From assembly GCF_900199185.1 (NCBI RefSeq), contig NZ_OBMI01000002.1:186001-250000 (forward strand): a stretch of 64,000 bases of DNA. The letters are read 5' to 3'. Source of the stretch: Sphingomonas guangdongensis (GTDB lineage: Bacteria; Pseudomonadota; Alphaproteobacteria; Sphingomonadales; Sphingomonadaceae). Under the pieces are notes generated by a model. It was not told the origin of the DNA. It was given only the letters and a program-made list of their open reading frames with translations, and searched no databases. The first letter of the stretch is position 1. Each line of letters opens with the position of its first letter. The position numbers were made by a program, and so were the translations under genes. This document shows positions 44,651 to 52,870 of the stretch, piece after piece.

Positions 44651-44771
44651 GGTGCATCCCCCCACAGGAGCTGGTGAGCGCCCGCGGAGTCGCGAGGCGG
44701 CGTCGGGGGCTGCAGTGGGGGACACCTCTTACGCGCGCGTGGCAGCGGCGTTGCAGGGCGATTACACCAAC

Positions 44772-44789
44772 GTGACAGACACGTGACAA
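44772..44789 (-). promoter_or_regulatory. PhoB (Pho) box upstream of phoX
   Basis: On the minus strand the sequence reads TTGTCAC-GTGT-CTGTCAC: two seven-base direct repeats separated by four bases, the exact architecture of the PhoB consensus. It lies between the two phoX-like genes and 122 bases before the start of the downstream one. Its edge overlaps the terminator of the upstream gene by two bases. Confidence 0.8.
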
Positions 44790-44813
44790 CAGGGGTGGCG
44801 CACCACCCCTGTT
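44788..44813 (-). terminator. Terminator-like hairpin after the second phoX-like gene
   Basis: AACAGGGGTGG-CGCA-CCACCCCTGTT is a perfect 11-base-pair stem with a four-base loop, ten bases beyond the stop of the gene ending at 44823. The T-run after it is short. It separates that gene from the PhoB-controlled phoX. Confidence 0.65.
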
Positions 44814-44822
44814 CACGAAAAC

Positions 44823-47237
44823 TTACAACGCGATGATGCCGCCATCGTTCCGGGTGACGACGATGGTCGCGGATCGCGGCCGGGCACCGGGGGCGGCGCC
44901 CGCCTGGTTGGCGGGCCAGTTGCTGCTGGGCGCGGCCGCCGTCCCGTTCTCACCCGGGTGCTGTATGTTGACGAACAGCGTGCGGCCGTCCGGCGTCGTT
45001 TCCGCGCCGGTCACCGCCGCCTCGTTCGGGGCGACCAGGAACCGCTTCAGCCGCGCGGCCGTAACGGCGGCACCGATCCGCGTCGCCTGGCTGGTGCCGT
45101 TCGCGTTGGTGATCGTGCGGGTGTTCGCGGTTGTCGCGGCATCGCCCAGCGCGCCGGATAGACCGGCGAGCAGCTGATTGTTGGTGACGTCGCGGAAGGC
45201 CGTGTCATCGGTCTGGACGAACAGCACGGCCGCCCCCAGCCCGGCAGGGTTTGAGGGACGCGCGAAGCGCAGCGATTCCGCGCCGGAGAAATCGTTGTCG
45301 GCGGTCAGCGCGGACACGTTGACGTTGGTCGCGTCGAGATCCGCCCCGCTGCCGAACAGGTAGATGTCCCAGCTGAAGGTCGTCGCTTCCGGCAGCGATC
45401 CGGTGTCGCGCAGGCGCAGGATGTGGCCGTTGCGGTTGCCGACCGCCGCAGCGGGGGGATCGGTGTAGATGCGCGGGTTGGGCGCGTTGGGGGCGGTGCG
45501 GCTGTTGCTGCCGACGAGCGCAACGTGAAGGTCGCCGGTCGCAGGTGACACCTGCATGCCGGCCGGCCGATCCATTGGCGTCGCCGCCAGTATGTCGCCC
45601 GCGATCCGCGCGTTGGTCAGCACGTCTGCCTGGTCGGCGAACGAGTAGGTCGCGTTGGCGGCATCGAGCCCGTTCGTCCCGAAGGTCAGCGGCACCCAGG
45701 TGCCGGTGCCGTCGGCGGCGAAGCGCGCGACATAGAGCGTGCCGGTGTCCAGATACTTGTCGCCGGCGGCCATCCGGTCACCGCCGGCCGCGTCGGCGGA
45801 CGCCCAGGCGGTCTGCGACACGAACTTGTAGAGGTACTCGTTCTCGCCGCCGTCGCTCATGTAGATCGCCGGGCGGACGCCCGCGGTGAAGATCGACGGG
45901 GCGATACCGGAGTGCGCCAGTCGCCCGAGCGCCGTGCGCTTCCGCACGGTGGCGGCGGGGTTGTACGGATCGACCTCCACCACCCAGCCGAACTGGTTCG
46001 GTTCGTTGCGGAAGTCGGCGGTGGCGGCGCCGGCGGTCGCCTGCGCGTCCCAGCGGCGGTACAGCGTGTCGTCGCCGGCCACCGTCGCCCAGCCGTACAG
46101 CCCTTCGTCGGCGGTCACGCCGTAGCGGGCGAGCGCGCGCTGCTCCTTGGCCGAGCGGCGCGCATTGTCGCTCGCCGGGCGCCGGAAATAGCGCGCCCAG
46201 CGCTCCTCCCCCGACAGCGCGGTGCCGTAGGGGGTCTGGGCGAGCGCGGCATTGCCGATCGTGCCGCGCCCGGCGGTGCCGGCGGGCGAGAAGGCGGTCT
46301 GGAGCAGCGCGTTGCCGCTGACCGGGCCGCGCAGCACCATCGCGGTCGAGGGCGTCACGCGGCGATTGAGCGGGCTCGCCTGAACGCGGCCCCAGCCGGT
46401 CGTCGCGGCCGCGACCTCCACCACGCTGACGCCGTGCGCCTCCGTCTCCTTTACCACCTCGGCGAGCGGGCGGCTGCCGCCCGGCGCGGTCGGGCCGGCG
46501 GGATGGAGGTAGGCGGGGGTGATCCCCTCATGGTTCATCGCCAGCGTGCCGCGCGTGCTGTTCGACACGTCCACGCCCGCATCGGACGGCGTCAGGCCGA
46601 AGTAGGCGAAGTTGGCGCCGTGATCGCCGATCCGTGCGGCGAAGCCCGTGTCGCTGCCATTGTTGGCGTAGGCCGGGGTCGCCGCGGTCAGCGGATCACC
46701 GGTCGCGGCGAGCACTGCGACCGAGTAGCCCGCGGGCACGGTCACCAGGTCGTTGCGGTTCTTGGCGACGGCCGTGAAGTTGAGCGCAGCGGTGTTCACC
46801 GTGACGTTGACGTCGGCGGACGCGGTCGCCCCGGCATTGTCCGTGGCGGTGAAGCGGAACACCAGTGTGTTGCTGCTGCCGACCGCCGGCGCGACGAAGC
46901 TGGTGGTGAGCCCGGTGGTGGCGGAGAGCTGCGCAGCGGCGCCGCTCACCTGGACCCAGCTGGTTGATGCGACCGAGCCGTCGTCGGTCGCCGTTGCGGT
47001 GAGGGTGACGCGTGTGCCGGCGGTCACCGTGCCCGGCGCGGCGGTTGCGGTCACGGTCGGCGGCGGATTGCCCGTGTCGGTATCGTCGTCACTTCCGCTG
47101 CAGGCCGCCAGCAGCGATCCGCCGACGAGCAGCGTGGCGGCGGTCGCCGATCCGCGCAGCGCGTCGCGGCGCGAGTAGCGCTGGGCGATCAGGTCGGCAA
47201 TACCGGGAACTGCGCCGGGAACGGGGGAGTCGGTCAT
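44823..47237 (-). CDS. PhoX-like protein with altered metal-site motifs
   Basis: An 804-residue paralogue of the downstream PhoX, with Tat signal (YSRRDALRGS, Arg23-Arg24), a lipobox-like LLAAC (Cys46) and the same Ig-like insert. The overall fold motifs persist (MNHEGITPAYLHP, NEYLYKFVS, DGRTLFVNIQHPGENG). Several site motifs have changed: TCEEN is SGEER (Gly343 in place of the cysteine), NHEG is AHSG, and SPDGL is GAESL. It may be inactive as a phosphatase or act on another substrate. No PhoB box was found before it. The ATG at 47237 follows GAGG; upstream in-frame starts lack a ribosome-binding site. Confidence 0.85.
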   Translation of the reverse strand: MTDSPVPGAVPGIADLIAQRYSRRDALRGSATAATLLVGGSLLAACSGSDDDTDTGNPPPTVTATAAPGTVTAGTRVTLTATATDDGSVASTSWVQVSGAAAQLSATTGLTTSFVAPAVGSSNTLVFRFTATDNAGATASADVNVTVNTAALNFTAVAKNRNDLVTVPAGYSVAVLAATGDPLTAATPAYANNGSDTGFAARIGDHGANFAYFGLTPSDAGVDVSNSTRGTLAMNHEGITPAYLHPAGPTAPGGSRPLAEVVKETEAHGVSVVEVAAATTGWGRVQASPLNRRVTPSTAMVLRGPVSGNALLQTAFSPAGTAGRGTIGNAALAQTPYGTALSGEERWARYFRRPASDNARRSAKEQRALARYGVTADEGLYGWATVAGDDTLYRRWDAQATAGAATADFRNEPNQFGWVVEVDPYNPAATVRKRTALGRLAHSGIAPSIFTAGVRPAIYMSDGGENEYLYKFVSQTAWASADAAGGDRMAAGDKYLDTGTLYVARFAADGTGTWVPLTFGTNGLDAANATYSFADQADVLTNARIAGDILAATPMDRPAGMQVSPATGDLHVALVGSNSRTAPNAPNPRIYTDPPAAAVGNRNGHILRLRDTGSLPEATTFSWDIYLFGSGADLDATNVNVSALTADNDFSGAESLRFARPSNPAGLGAAVLFVQTDDTAFRDVTNNQLLAGLSGALGDAATTANTRTITNANGTSQATRIGAAVTAARLKRFLVAPNEAAVTGAETTPDGRTLFVNIQHPGENGTAAAPSSNWPANQAGAAPGARPRSATIVVTRNDGGIIAL

Positions 47238-47381
47238 GTCGGTCCTCGAAGGTGCAAGCGTCACAGGGCTGCGCGGCCACGCCGTCCCTAGCGCACGCGA
47301 CCGGCTTTGCCACCCCCGGGCACGTGGCGGACGATTGGGGCCGTTTGCGGGCAGCGAGCGGCCCGGCTAAGCGCGCCCGGC

Positions 47382-47855
47382 ATGACGCCGCCGCCCCCCG
47401 CCGCCAGCCTGGTCGAGCGCCTCGCCACGCGGCTGCGCGGCGGCGACTGGCGGGTCGGCGCTGCCATCGCCGCCGCCATCGCGCTGGTTCCCGCGGGCGT
47501 CGTTGCGGGGGCAACGCTCGCCGCGATCGCGCAGGAGGACCGTACCGCCGCACGCGCCCGCGCCGAGGCGGGCGGGCTGGCGCGCGCGGCAGAGCAGCAG
47601 CGGCTGGCCCGCGTGCTCGCGCGGCCGGGAATCGGCGCCACGCTGGAGGCGCTCGCGCGCGCACTGCCGGCGGAGGCGCGGCTGCGGCGGGTGGCGCGGC
47701 AGGGTGACGGACGGCTCCGCGTCGAGGTGATGACCGCCGATCCCGACCGGCTGCGCGCGGCGCTCCGCCGGGAGGGTGCGACCGCCGCGCTGCGCGATGC
47801 CGGGCAGCAGGGCGGCCCGGGCGGGCTGCTGGTCACGCTGGAGGAGCGGCCGTGA
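47382..47855 (+). CDS. Extra T2SS GspL/PilN-like inner-membrane protein
   Basis: A 157-residue protein with a short cytoplasmic N-terminus, one membrane segment (~26-50), then a helical stretch and a small alpha/beta domain (LRRVARQGDGRLRVEVMTADPDRLRAAL). This layout is that of the periplasmic half of GspL or of PilN, without the large cytoplasmic domain. It overlaps the next gene by four bases. The standard GspL gene is present at 52869, so this is additional. Assignment is by architecture and context. Confidence 0.55.
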   Translation: MTPPPPAASLVERLATRLRGGDWRVGAAIAAAIALVPAGVVAGATLAAIAQEDRTAARARAEAGGLARAAEQQRLARVLARPGIGATLEALARALPAEARLRRVARQGDGRLRVEVMTADPDRLRAALRREGATAALRDAGQQGGPGGLLVTLEERP

Positions 47856-48532
47856 TCTCGGGCGCGGCGATCAAGGGCGCGGCGATCGGATCGGCGGCGG
47901 CGCTGGCGCTCCTGCCAGCGGTGCACGCAGCCCTCGACCGCCGGCAGCAGGCCCTGGCCGCGGAGGCACGGCTCGCCGCCGCGCTGGGGAGCGTGCCCGC
48001 GGCGCCGGTCGCTACGCCCGACTTGGCGCGACGTGTCCGTGCCGAGGCGGGCCGGTCCGGGGTGCTGGTCGAGCGGGCGGAGGTCGTGGCCGGGCGGCTA
48101 CAGCTGCGCCTGTCGGGATCGCAGCAGGCGGTGCTGGCGCTCGCCGACGGGCTGGAGCGGCGCGGAGTCCGGTCCGTGCGGTGGAGCATGACGGGTGACG
48201 GGCGCGCGGTTAGGCTCGACGCGGCGGCGGTCGCGTCCGCCCGGCCGGTCAGCGGCCCGACGCTCAGCCGCGTCCACGCCCGGGCGCTGTTCGCGGGCGA
48301 GGCTGACGAGACGGGGGGTGAGCCGCCGTCGGACGCGCCCGAGCTGGTCGGCGTGGTCGGGCGGATCGGGCAGGACGCAGTGGCGATGGTCCGCGCGGGC
48401 GACGGCGCCACCCGCACGCTGGCGATCGGCGAAGGGGTGGACGGCTGGACGCTCGAGTCGCTCGCGATCGACGCCGCCTTCTTCACCCGCGGCGGCCAGC
48501 GCGCGCGCGTGCCGCTGCCAGCGGGAGAGTGA
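47852..48532 (+). CDS. Extra T2SS GspM-like protein with GspC-like C-terminal domain
   Basis: A 226-residue protein with an N-terminal membrane segment (~8-25), a helical linker, and a ferredoxin-like region (~70-125, VLVERAEVVAGRLQLRLSG) as in GspM/PilO. Residues 163-222 (ELVGVVGRIGQDAVAMV, IGEGVDGWTLESLAIDAAFF) resemble the homology region of GspC or PilP. It thus looks like a GspM and GspC half joined in one chain. Its partner is the GspL-like gene just upstream. It converges on gspD. Confidence 0.55.
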   Translation: MISGAAIKGAAIGSAAALALLPAVHAALDRRQQALAAEARLAAALGSVPAAPVATPDLARRVRAEAGRSGVLVERAEVVAGRLQLRLSGSQQAVLALADGLERRGVRSVRWSMTGDGRAVRLDAAAVASARPVSGPTLSRVHARALFAGEADETGGEPPSDAPELVGVVGRIGQDAVAMVRAGDGATRTLAIGEGVDGWTLESLAIDAAFFTRGGQRARVPLPAGE

Positions 48533-48558
48533 GAGGGAGGTTGGTTCAGGGAAGGGGC

Positions 48559-48656
48559 GAAGGCACAAAGAGGGTAAGTCTTGGCGCGAAGCCTTCATCG
48601 AAGAAAGGGCTACAGCCTGCGGCGCTTAGTTCTCCACTTCGCGCCTCAGTGCCTTC
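48559..48656. repeat. Inverted repeat between convergent gspM-like and gspD genes
   Basis: GAAGGCAC (48559-48566) and GGCGCGAAG (48583-48591) recur in inverted orientation as CTTCGCGCC (48637-48645) and GTGCCTTC (48649-48656), with different inner spacing. This resembles two inverted copies of a short dispersed element and may also end transcription from both sides. Confidence 0.5.
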
Positions 48657-48680
48657 TCTCAACCAGACCTTCTTCTCGCC

Positions 48681-50750
48681 TCAGTAGATCCCATCGATCT
48701 CGAGAGTGAGCCGCGGCTGGGGCGGGTTGAGGAGGAGGCTACCCTTGGCGCGCAGCGCCGCCTCGTCGCCGCGGAGGCGGGCGTAGCGCTGGTCGGCGGC
48801 GGTGCTCGCTGCGGCGCCGTCACGCAGGATGGTCGGCTTGAGGAAGATGAACAGCGTCCGCTTGGTGCGCGACTCACGCCGCGACTTGAACGCCTCGCCC
48901 AGGATCGGGATGTCACCCAGGATCGGCACTTGGCTCCTGGTCTGCTGACGATCGTCGGTGATCAGCCCGCCCAGCACGATCGTCTGGCCGTTGTCGGCGA
49001 GCACCGTGGTGTTCACCGCCCGCCGATTGGTGATGATGTCGGCCGCGGTCGACAGCTGGGTCTGCGCGATCGACGACGCCTCCTGCGCAATCTCCAGCCG
49101 GATCGTGTCGCCGGCATTGATCCGGGGCAAGACGCGGAGCGTCAGGCCGACGTCGCGCCGCTCCACGGTGGTGTAGGGATTGGCGGTGCCGTTGCCGGTC
49201 AGGATCGATCCGGTGACGAAAGGCACATTCTGTGCCGCGACGAACTCGCCGATCTTGTTGTCGAGCGTGGTAAGCTGCGGCGTCGAGAGCAGGTTCGCCT
49301 TGGTCGATATGCTAAGCGCGCGGACCAGCACGGAGAAGTCGTTGCCGAACGCGACGTTGGCGGAAAGGCCCTCGCCGATCAGCCCGGCGGCGGGGACCGC
49401 CAGGACGCTGAGGATCTGGCCGAGCGAGGCGATGCCCGGCAGGCTGCCGAACGAGGTGGCGACGCCCTCCGCCTGGTTGAGCACGGCGCCGGCCGTGCCG
49501 ATCTGGACCGCGAGCTGCTCCGCATCGTCGCCGGTGATCTCGGCGATCGCCGCCTCGATCAGCACCTGCGGGCGGCGGACGTCGAGGTCGGGGATCAGCC
49601 GCTCGATGCTGGCGACCGCGGTCGGGGTGCCGCGCGCGACGATGGCGTTGATGTCCGGCGCCGGCTGCACCGTCAGCTCGGGCGTCGAGAAGCCCTGCGG
49701 GGTCGCTTCCGTCTGGCCCTGCACCGTGCCGATTCCGCCCGTGACCGCGCCGTTGCTGGTCGAAGCGGTGGAGGAGTTCAGCGCACTGGACGAGGCGGCG
49801 GCGTTGCTGGCGATCAGCCCGGACAGCGCGCTGGTCGGATTGGTCGCGTTTGCGAGGCCCCCGGTGCCGCGCGCGGACAGGCTGCGCGCGACGGGGTTGG
49901 ACACACCGCTCTCCTGCCCCAGGATGCCGCGGAGCACGTCCGTCACGCTTTCCGCGTCCGCATAGTTCAGGCGGAACACGCGGGTGACGGGGGTGGCGCC
50001 GCCCGGCGCGTCCAGCGCCTGCGCCATGCGCCGCGCCTCCGCGACCGCAGCGGGCGAGCCGCGGACGATCACCGAGTTGCTGCGCGGGTCACCCGCGACC
50101 CGCGCACCGCTCGCGTCGCCGAGCACCGCCTGGAGCGCGGCCGCCACTTCCGCGGCGTTGCCGTTACGCAGGACAATGGTGGTGAAGGTCGATCCGCCGC
50201 CGCCGTCCAGGCTTCGCGCGAGCGATTCGATGCGGCGGACGTTGTCGGCATAATCGGTGACGACGATGCCGTTGGGTGCCGTCACCGGCTCGACCGAGCC
50301 GAAGGTCGCGACCAGCGGGCGGACGATCCGCGCGGCATCCGCGGCGGGCACGTTCGACAGCCGGATCAGCCGGGTGACGAGCTGCTGCCCACCCGCGCCG
50401 CGAACCGGCACGCCGCCGTCGCGCACCGCATTTGCCTGCGGCACGATCCGCCACGCCCGGCCGGAGCGGACCGCCGCGAAGCCGTTGGCGCGCAGCACCG
50501 ACTGGAACAGCTCCCATACCCCCGCCTGCGACAGGGGCTCTGCGGAGGTGACGGTCACCTGGCCCTTGACCGCGGGATCGAGGATCAGGGTGCGGCCGGT
50601 CAGGCGGCTGATCTGGTCGGCGACATCGGCGATCTCGATTCCGCGCATGTTGACGACGATGTCCGCCGGGTTCGGCGGCGGCGTCTGGCCGCCGAGCGGT
50701 GCGCCGGCCAGCGCCAGCGCACACAGGGAAAGGCGAATCGGGTGAGCCAC
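48681..50750 (-). CDS. gspD: Type II secretion secretin GspD
   Basis: A 689-residue outer-membrane secretin. It has a signal peptide, an N0 domain (VVNMRGIEIADVADQISRLTG), repeated N1-N3 domains separated by a Ser/Asn-rich linker, and the secretin core with VPFVTGSI, VLADNGQTIVLGGLI and VPILGDIPILGEAFKSRRES. It forms the channel for folded exoproteins. It is the last gene of the gspG-H-I-C-D set and begins at GTG 11 bases after gspC. Confidence 0.95.
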   Translation of the reverse strand: MAHPIRLSLCALALAGAPLGGQTPPPNPADIVVNMRGIEIADVADQISRLTGRTLILDPAVKGQVTVTSAEPLSQAGVWELFQSVLRANGFAAVRSGRAWRIVPQANAVRDGGVPVRGAGGQQLVTRLIRLSNVPAADAARIVRPLVATFGSVEPVTAPNGIVVTDYADNVRRIESLARSLDGGGGSTFTTIVLRNGNAAEVAAALQAVLGDASGARVAGDPRSNSVIVRGSPAAVAEARRMAQALDAPGGATPVTRVFRLNYADAESVTDVLRGILGQESGVSNPVARSLSARGTGGLANATNPTSALSGLIASNAAASSSALNSSTASTSNGAVTGGIGTVQGQTEATPQGFSTPELTVQPAPDINAIVARGTPTAVASIERLIPDLDVRRPQVLIEAAIAEITGDDAEQLAVQIGTAGAVLNQAEGVATSFGSLPGIASLGQILSVLAVPAAGLIGEGLSANVAFGNDFSVLVRALSISTKANLLSTPQLTTLDNKIGEFVAAQNVPFVTGSILTGNGTANPYTTVERRDVGLTLRVLPRINAGDTIRLEIAQEASSIAQTQLSTAADIITNRRAVNTTVLADNGQTIVLGGLITDDRQQTRSQVPILGDIPILGEAFKSRRESRTKRTLFIFLKPTILRDGAAASTAADQRYARLRGDEAALRAKGSLLLNPPQPRLTLEIDGIY

Positions 50751-50761
50751 GGGGAACAGTC

Positions 50762-51550
50762 CTATTGGGTCGGAACGGTCAGCGTCACGGGCCTTCCGTC
50801 GCGCATGATCGTGATCTGGGCACTGCCGCTCGCCTGCGCCTTGGCAAAGGCGTCGCGCGCGGCGTCGGGGGAGGTGAGCGCCTGGCCGTTCACCTGGGAG
50901 ACGACGTCGCCGGCGCGCAGGCCCGGCGGCGCGTTCTCCCCGATGCGGTAGCCACCGTCGACCGGCTGCGCATCAAGCCGGTTGAGGAGCGCGGCCGGAT
51001 TGCCGGCAGCGGTCGCGGGCGCGGCGCTGACCGGTGGCGGCGTTGCCGGAACCGCGGCGGTGCCCGCGATCGGCGCGGGCTGACCGGCGGTGGCGAACGG
51101 ATCGGGGAAGGCGAGTGCCTCGGTCCGGCCGCCGTTCAGCAGCAGGACGCGGTTGACCTGGATCGCCTGCACGGTGGCGCCGCTCACCGCCTCGCCGACG
51201 CGGTACGGCTTGGGCGCCTCCGCTCCGGCCGAGATATAGGCGATCGACAGGCTCTCGGGCCGGGCAAAGACGATCCCCTTGAGCGCGACCTGCAGCGTGG
51301 TGGCGGGCGCGCCCTCGCCGTTGGCGCCCGCGCGGCCGAACGGCGCGAGTGCGATGGCCGGGCCGACGTCGGTCACCGGCACTGGCCGCGCGACCGGCGG
51401 CACGGTGATCGCGCCGGTATCGGCGTGACCCGCCAGCCGCCAGGTCAGGTGGGCGAGCGCGACCGCCACGGACGCGACGACCAGCGCGGTCAGCACGTCG
51501 AGCGCGCGCGCCATCCGGTACGGCGTCAGGGCGAACGGCGCGAGCCTCAC
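50762..51550 (-). CDS. gspC: Type II secretion protein GspC
   Basis: A 262-residue inner-membrane protein: one membrane segment (~18-38), the homology region (~85-150, LQVALKGIVFARPESLSIAYI, YRVGEAVSGATVQAI), a Pro/Ala-rich linker and a PDZ-like domain (IGENAPPGLRAGDVVSQVNGQ). It links the inner platform to GspD and contributes to substrate choice. Its GTG start overlaps the gspI stop. Confidence 0.9.
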   Translation of the reverse strand: MRLAPFALTPYRMARALDVLTALVVASVAVALAHLTWRLAGHADTGAITVPPVARPVPVTDVGPAIALAPFGRAGANGEGAPATTLQVALKGIVFARPESLSIAYISAGAEAPKPYRVGEAVSGATVQAIQVNRVLLLNGGRTEALAFPDPFATAGQPAPIAGTAAVPATPPPVSAAPATAAGNPAALLNRLDAQPVDGGYRIGENAPPGLRAGDVVSQVNGQALTSPDAARDAFAKAQASGSAQITIMRDGRPVTLTVPTQ

Positions 51551-51900
51551 CGCCGCGTGCTCGGCTGGTCCACGAAGCCGTCGAGGCTGGCGAGTGGCGC
51601 CTGCTCCCCTTGCGCGGTCACGTCGATGCGGACCCGCGCGATCTCCGGATCGTCGGTGCCGCTGCGCGTGGTGCGCACCTGCCAGTTGGTGTCGAGCATC
51701 GTCACCAGTTCACCCCCCGGAGCACCGATCGCCAGCTCCGCCAGCCGGTTCTCCGCCACCCACATCGCCGCCGTACGACGCTCCAGCCCGCGCGTCGAAT
51801 CGATATGCTGCTCGACCGCGCCGATCAGCCCCACAGTCGCGATGGCGAGGATTGCGAGCGCGACCAGCGCCTCGATCAGCGAGAAGCCGTCGGACTTCAC
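51547..51900 (-). CDS. gspI: Type II secretion minor pseudopilin GspI
   Basis: A 117-residue prepilin with the cleavage site DG|FSLIEALVALAILAIATVG and the invariant Glu+5, then a short GspI-type globular domain (AENRLAELAIG, WQVRTTRSGTDD). With GspJ and GspK it forms the pseudopilus tip. The GTG start overlaps the gspH stop, and its own stop overlaps the gspC start. Confidence 0.88.
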   Translation of the reverse strand: MKSDGFSLIEALVALAILAIATVGLIGAVEQHIDSTRGLERRTAAMWVAENRLAELAIGAPGGELVTMLDTNWQVRTTRSGTDDPEIARVRIDVTAQGEQAPLASLDGFVDQPSTRR

Positions 51901-52370
51901 GAGGCGGTCGAGCGGGCGACCGTGGCGGACAGGCCGTCGTAGCGGACCGTCCAGCGCTGTTCCCCGTTCGCCAGCGTCGCGACCAGCGGACGCGAAACGC
52001 CGTCGAGGCCGAGCACGAGCGGCGGCGTCTGGTCTAGCGCCATGGCGATGCCGCCGGGCAGTCGGTGGTAGTCGAGCTTGGGGGTGCCCTGCGGCACCGT
52101 GCCGTCGGCTGCGACCTTGACGAAGCCGTAGCCGCTCTGATCGGTGGTGAGCGCGACCATGCGGTCGCCGAGCATCGCATCGTCCGCCGCCGCCTCCAGT
52201 CGCTGGGCGAAACGGCGCGCTTCGCTCTCAACGGAGGGCGCGCGGGTCGCGGCGCCGATCCCGAGCGTCACCACCCCGGCGGCCACCCCGATGATCGCGA
52301 GCACCACCAGCATCTCGACCAGCGTCATGCCCAAATCCGCACAACTGCGAACGGAGCGGGGGTGCCTCAC
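51897..52370 (-). CDS. gspH: Type II secretion minor pseudopilin GspH
   Basis: A 157-residue prepilin: leader MRHPRSVRSCADLG then MTLVEMLVVLAIIGVAAGVV, with Glu+5 retained. The C-terminal domain (SEARRFAQRLEAAADDAML, VRYDGLSATVAR) fits GspH/FimT. It is translationally coupled to gspG upstream and gspI downstream by GTGA overlaps. Confidence 0.87.
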   Translation of the reverse strand: MRHPRSVRSCADLGMTLVEMLVVLAIIGVAAGVVTLGIGAATRAPSVESEARRFAQRLEAAADDAMLGDRMVALTTDQSGYGFVKVAADGTVPQGTPKLDYHRLPGGIAMALDQTPPLVLGLDGVSRPLVATLANGEQRWTVRYDGLSATVARSTAS

Positions 52371-52870
52371 CGCCCGGCCGTCAGGTCCGCGTCCAGCCCC
52401 TCGCCGCCCTCCTGCCCATCCTTGCCGAGCGACTTCAGCGCAAAGCCGCCGGGTGCGGGCGCGGCGTAGACATAGGGGTTGCCCCAGGGATCGACCGGCA
52501 TCTGCGGCAGATAGCCCTCCGGGTTCCAGTTCGACGGCAGCGGCGTCTGGGTCGGCTTGTCGACCAGCGCCTTCAGCCCCTGCGCCGTGGTCGGGTAGGC
52601 GCCGTTGTCGAGCCGGTACATCTTGAGCGCGGAGCCGATCGTCTGCAGGCTGGCATTGGCGGCAGTCACCCGCGCCTGGTCGGGCCGGTTGAGGATGCCG
52701 CTGCTGACCACCATGCCGGCGACCACCGCGATGATCACCAGCACCACGATCATCTCGACCAGCGTGACCCCGGCATCGTGCGCCAGCGCGTCGCCGGCCT
52801 TGCGGCGCAACCTCCGCGCTGCCACCATGTCATGAAACTGTCGGAAAACCTTGCGCATTCGCTCGCCCAT
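52367..52870 (-). CDS. gspG: Type II secretion major pseudopilin GspG
   Basis: A 167-residue major pseudopilin with processing site AG|VTLVEMIVVLVIIAVVAG. It has the GspG signature YRLDNGAYPTTAQGLKALV, and PVDPWGNPYVY and GKDGQEGG for the calcium loop. The first ATG (52870) gives a long leader of about 34 residues, and its codon overlaps the start codon of the divergent gspL. ATGs at 52858 or 52828 are possible alternatives; none has a strong ribosome-binding site. Confidence 0.9.
   Translation of the reverse strand: MGERMRKVFRQFHDMVAARRLRRKAGDALAHDAGVTLVEMIVVLVIIAVVAGMVVSSGILNRPDQARVTAANASLQTIGSALKMYRLDNGAYPTTAQGLKALVDKPTQTPLPSNWNPEGYLPQMPVDPWGNPYVYAAPAPGGFALKSLGKDGQEGGEGLDADLTAGR

Noticed and set aside
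42797..44677. Long open frame antisense to phoX
   Set aside because: Same GC effect; the sense product has signal peptide and family motifs, the antisense product is low-complexity Arg/Gly/Ala.
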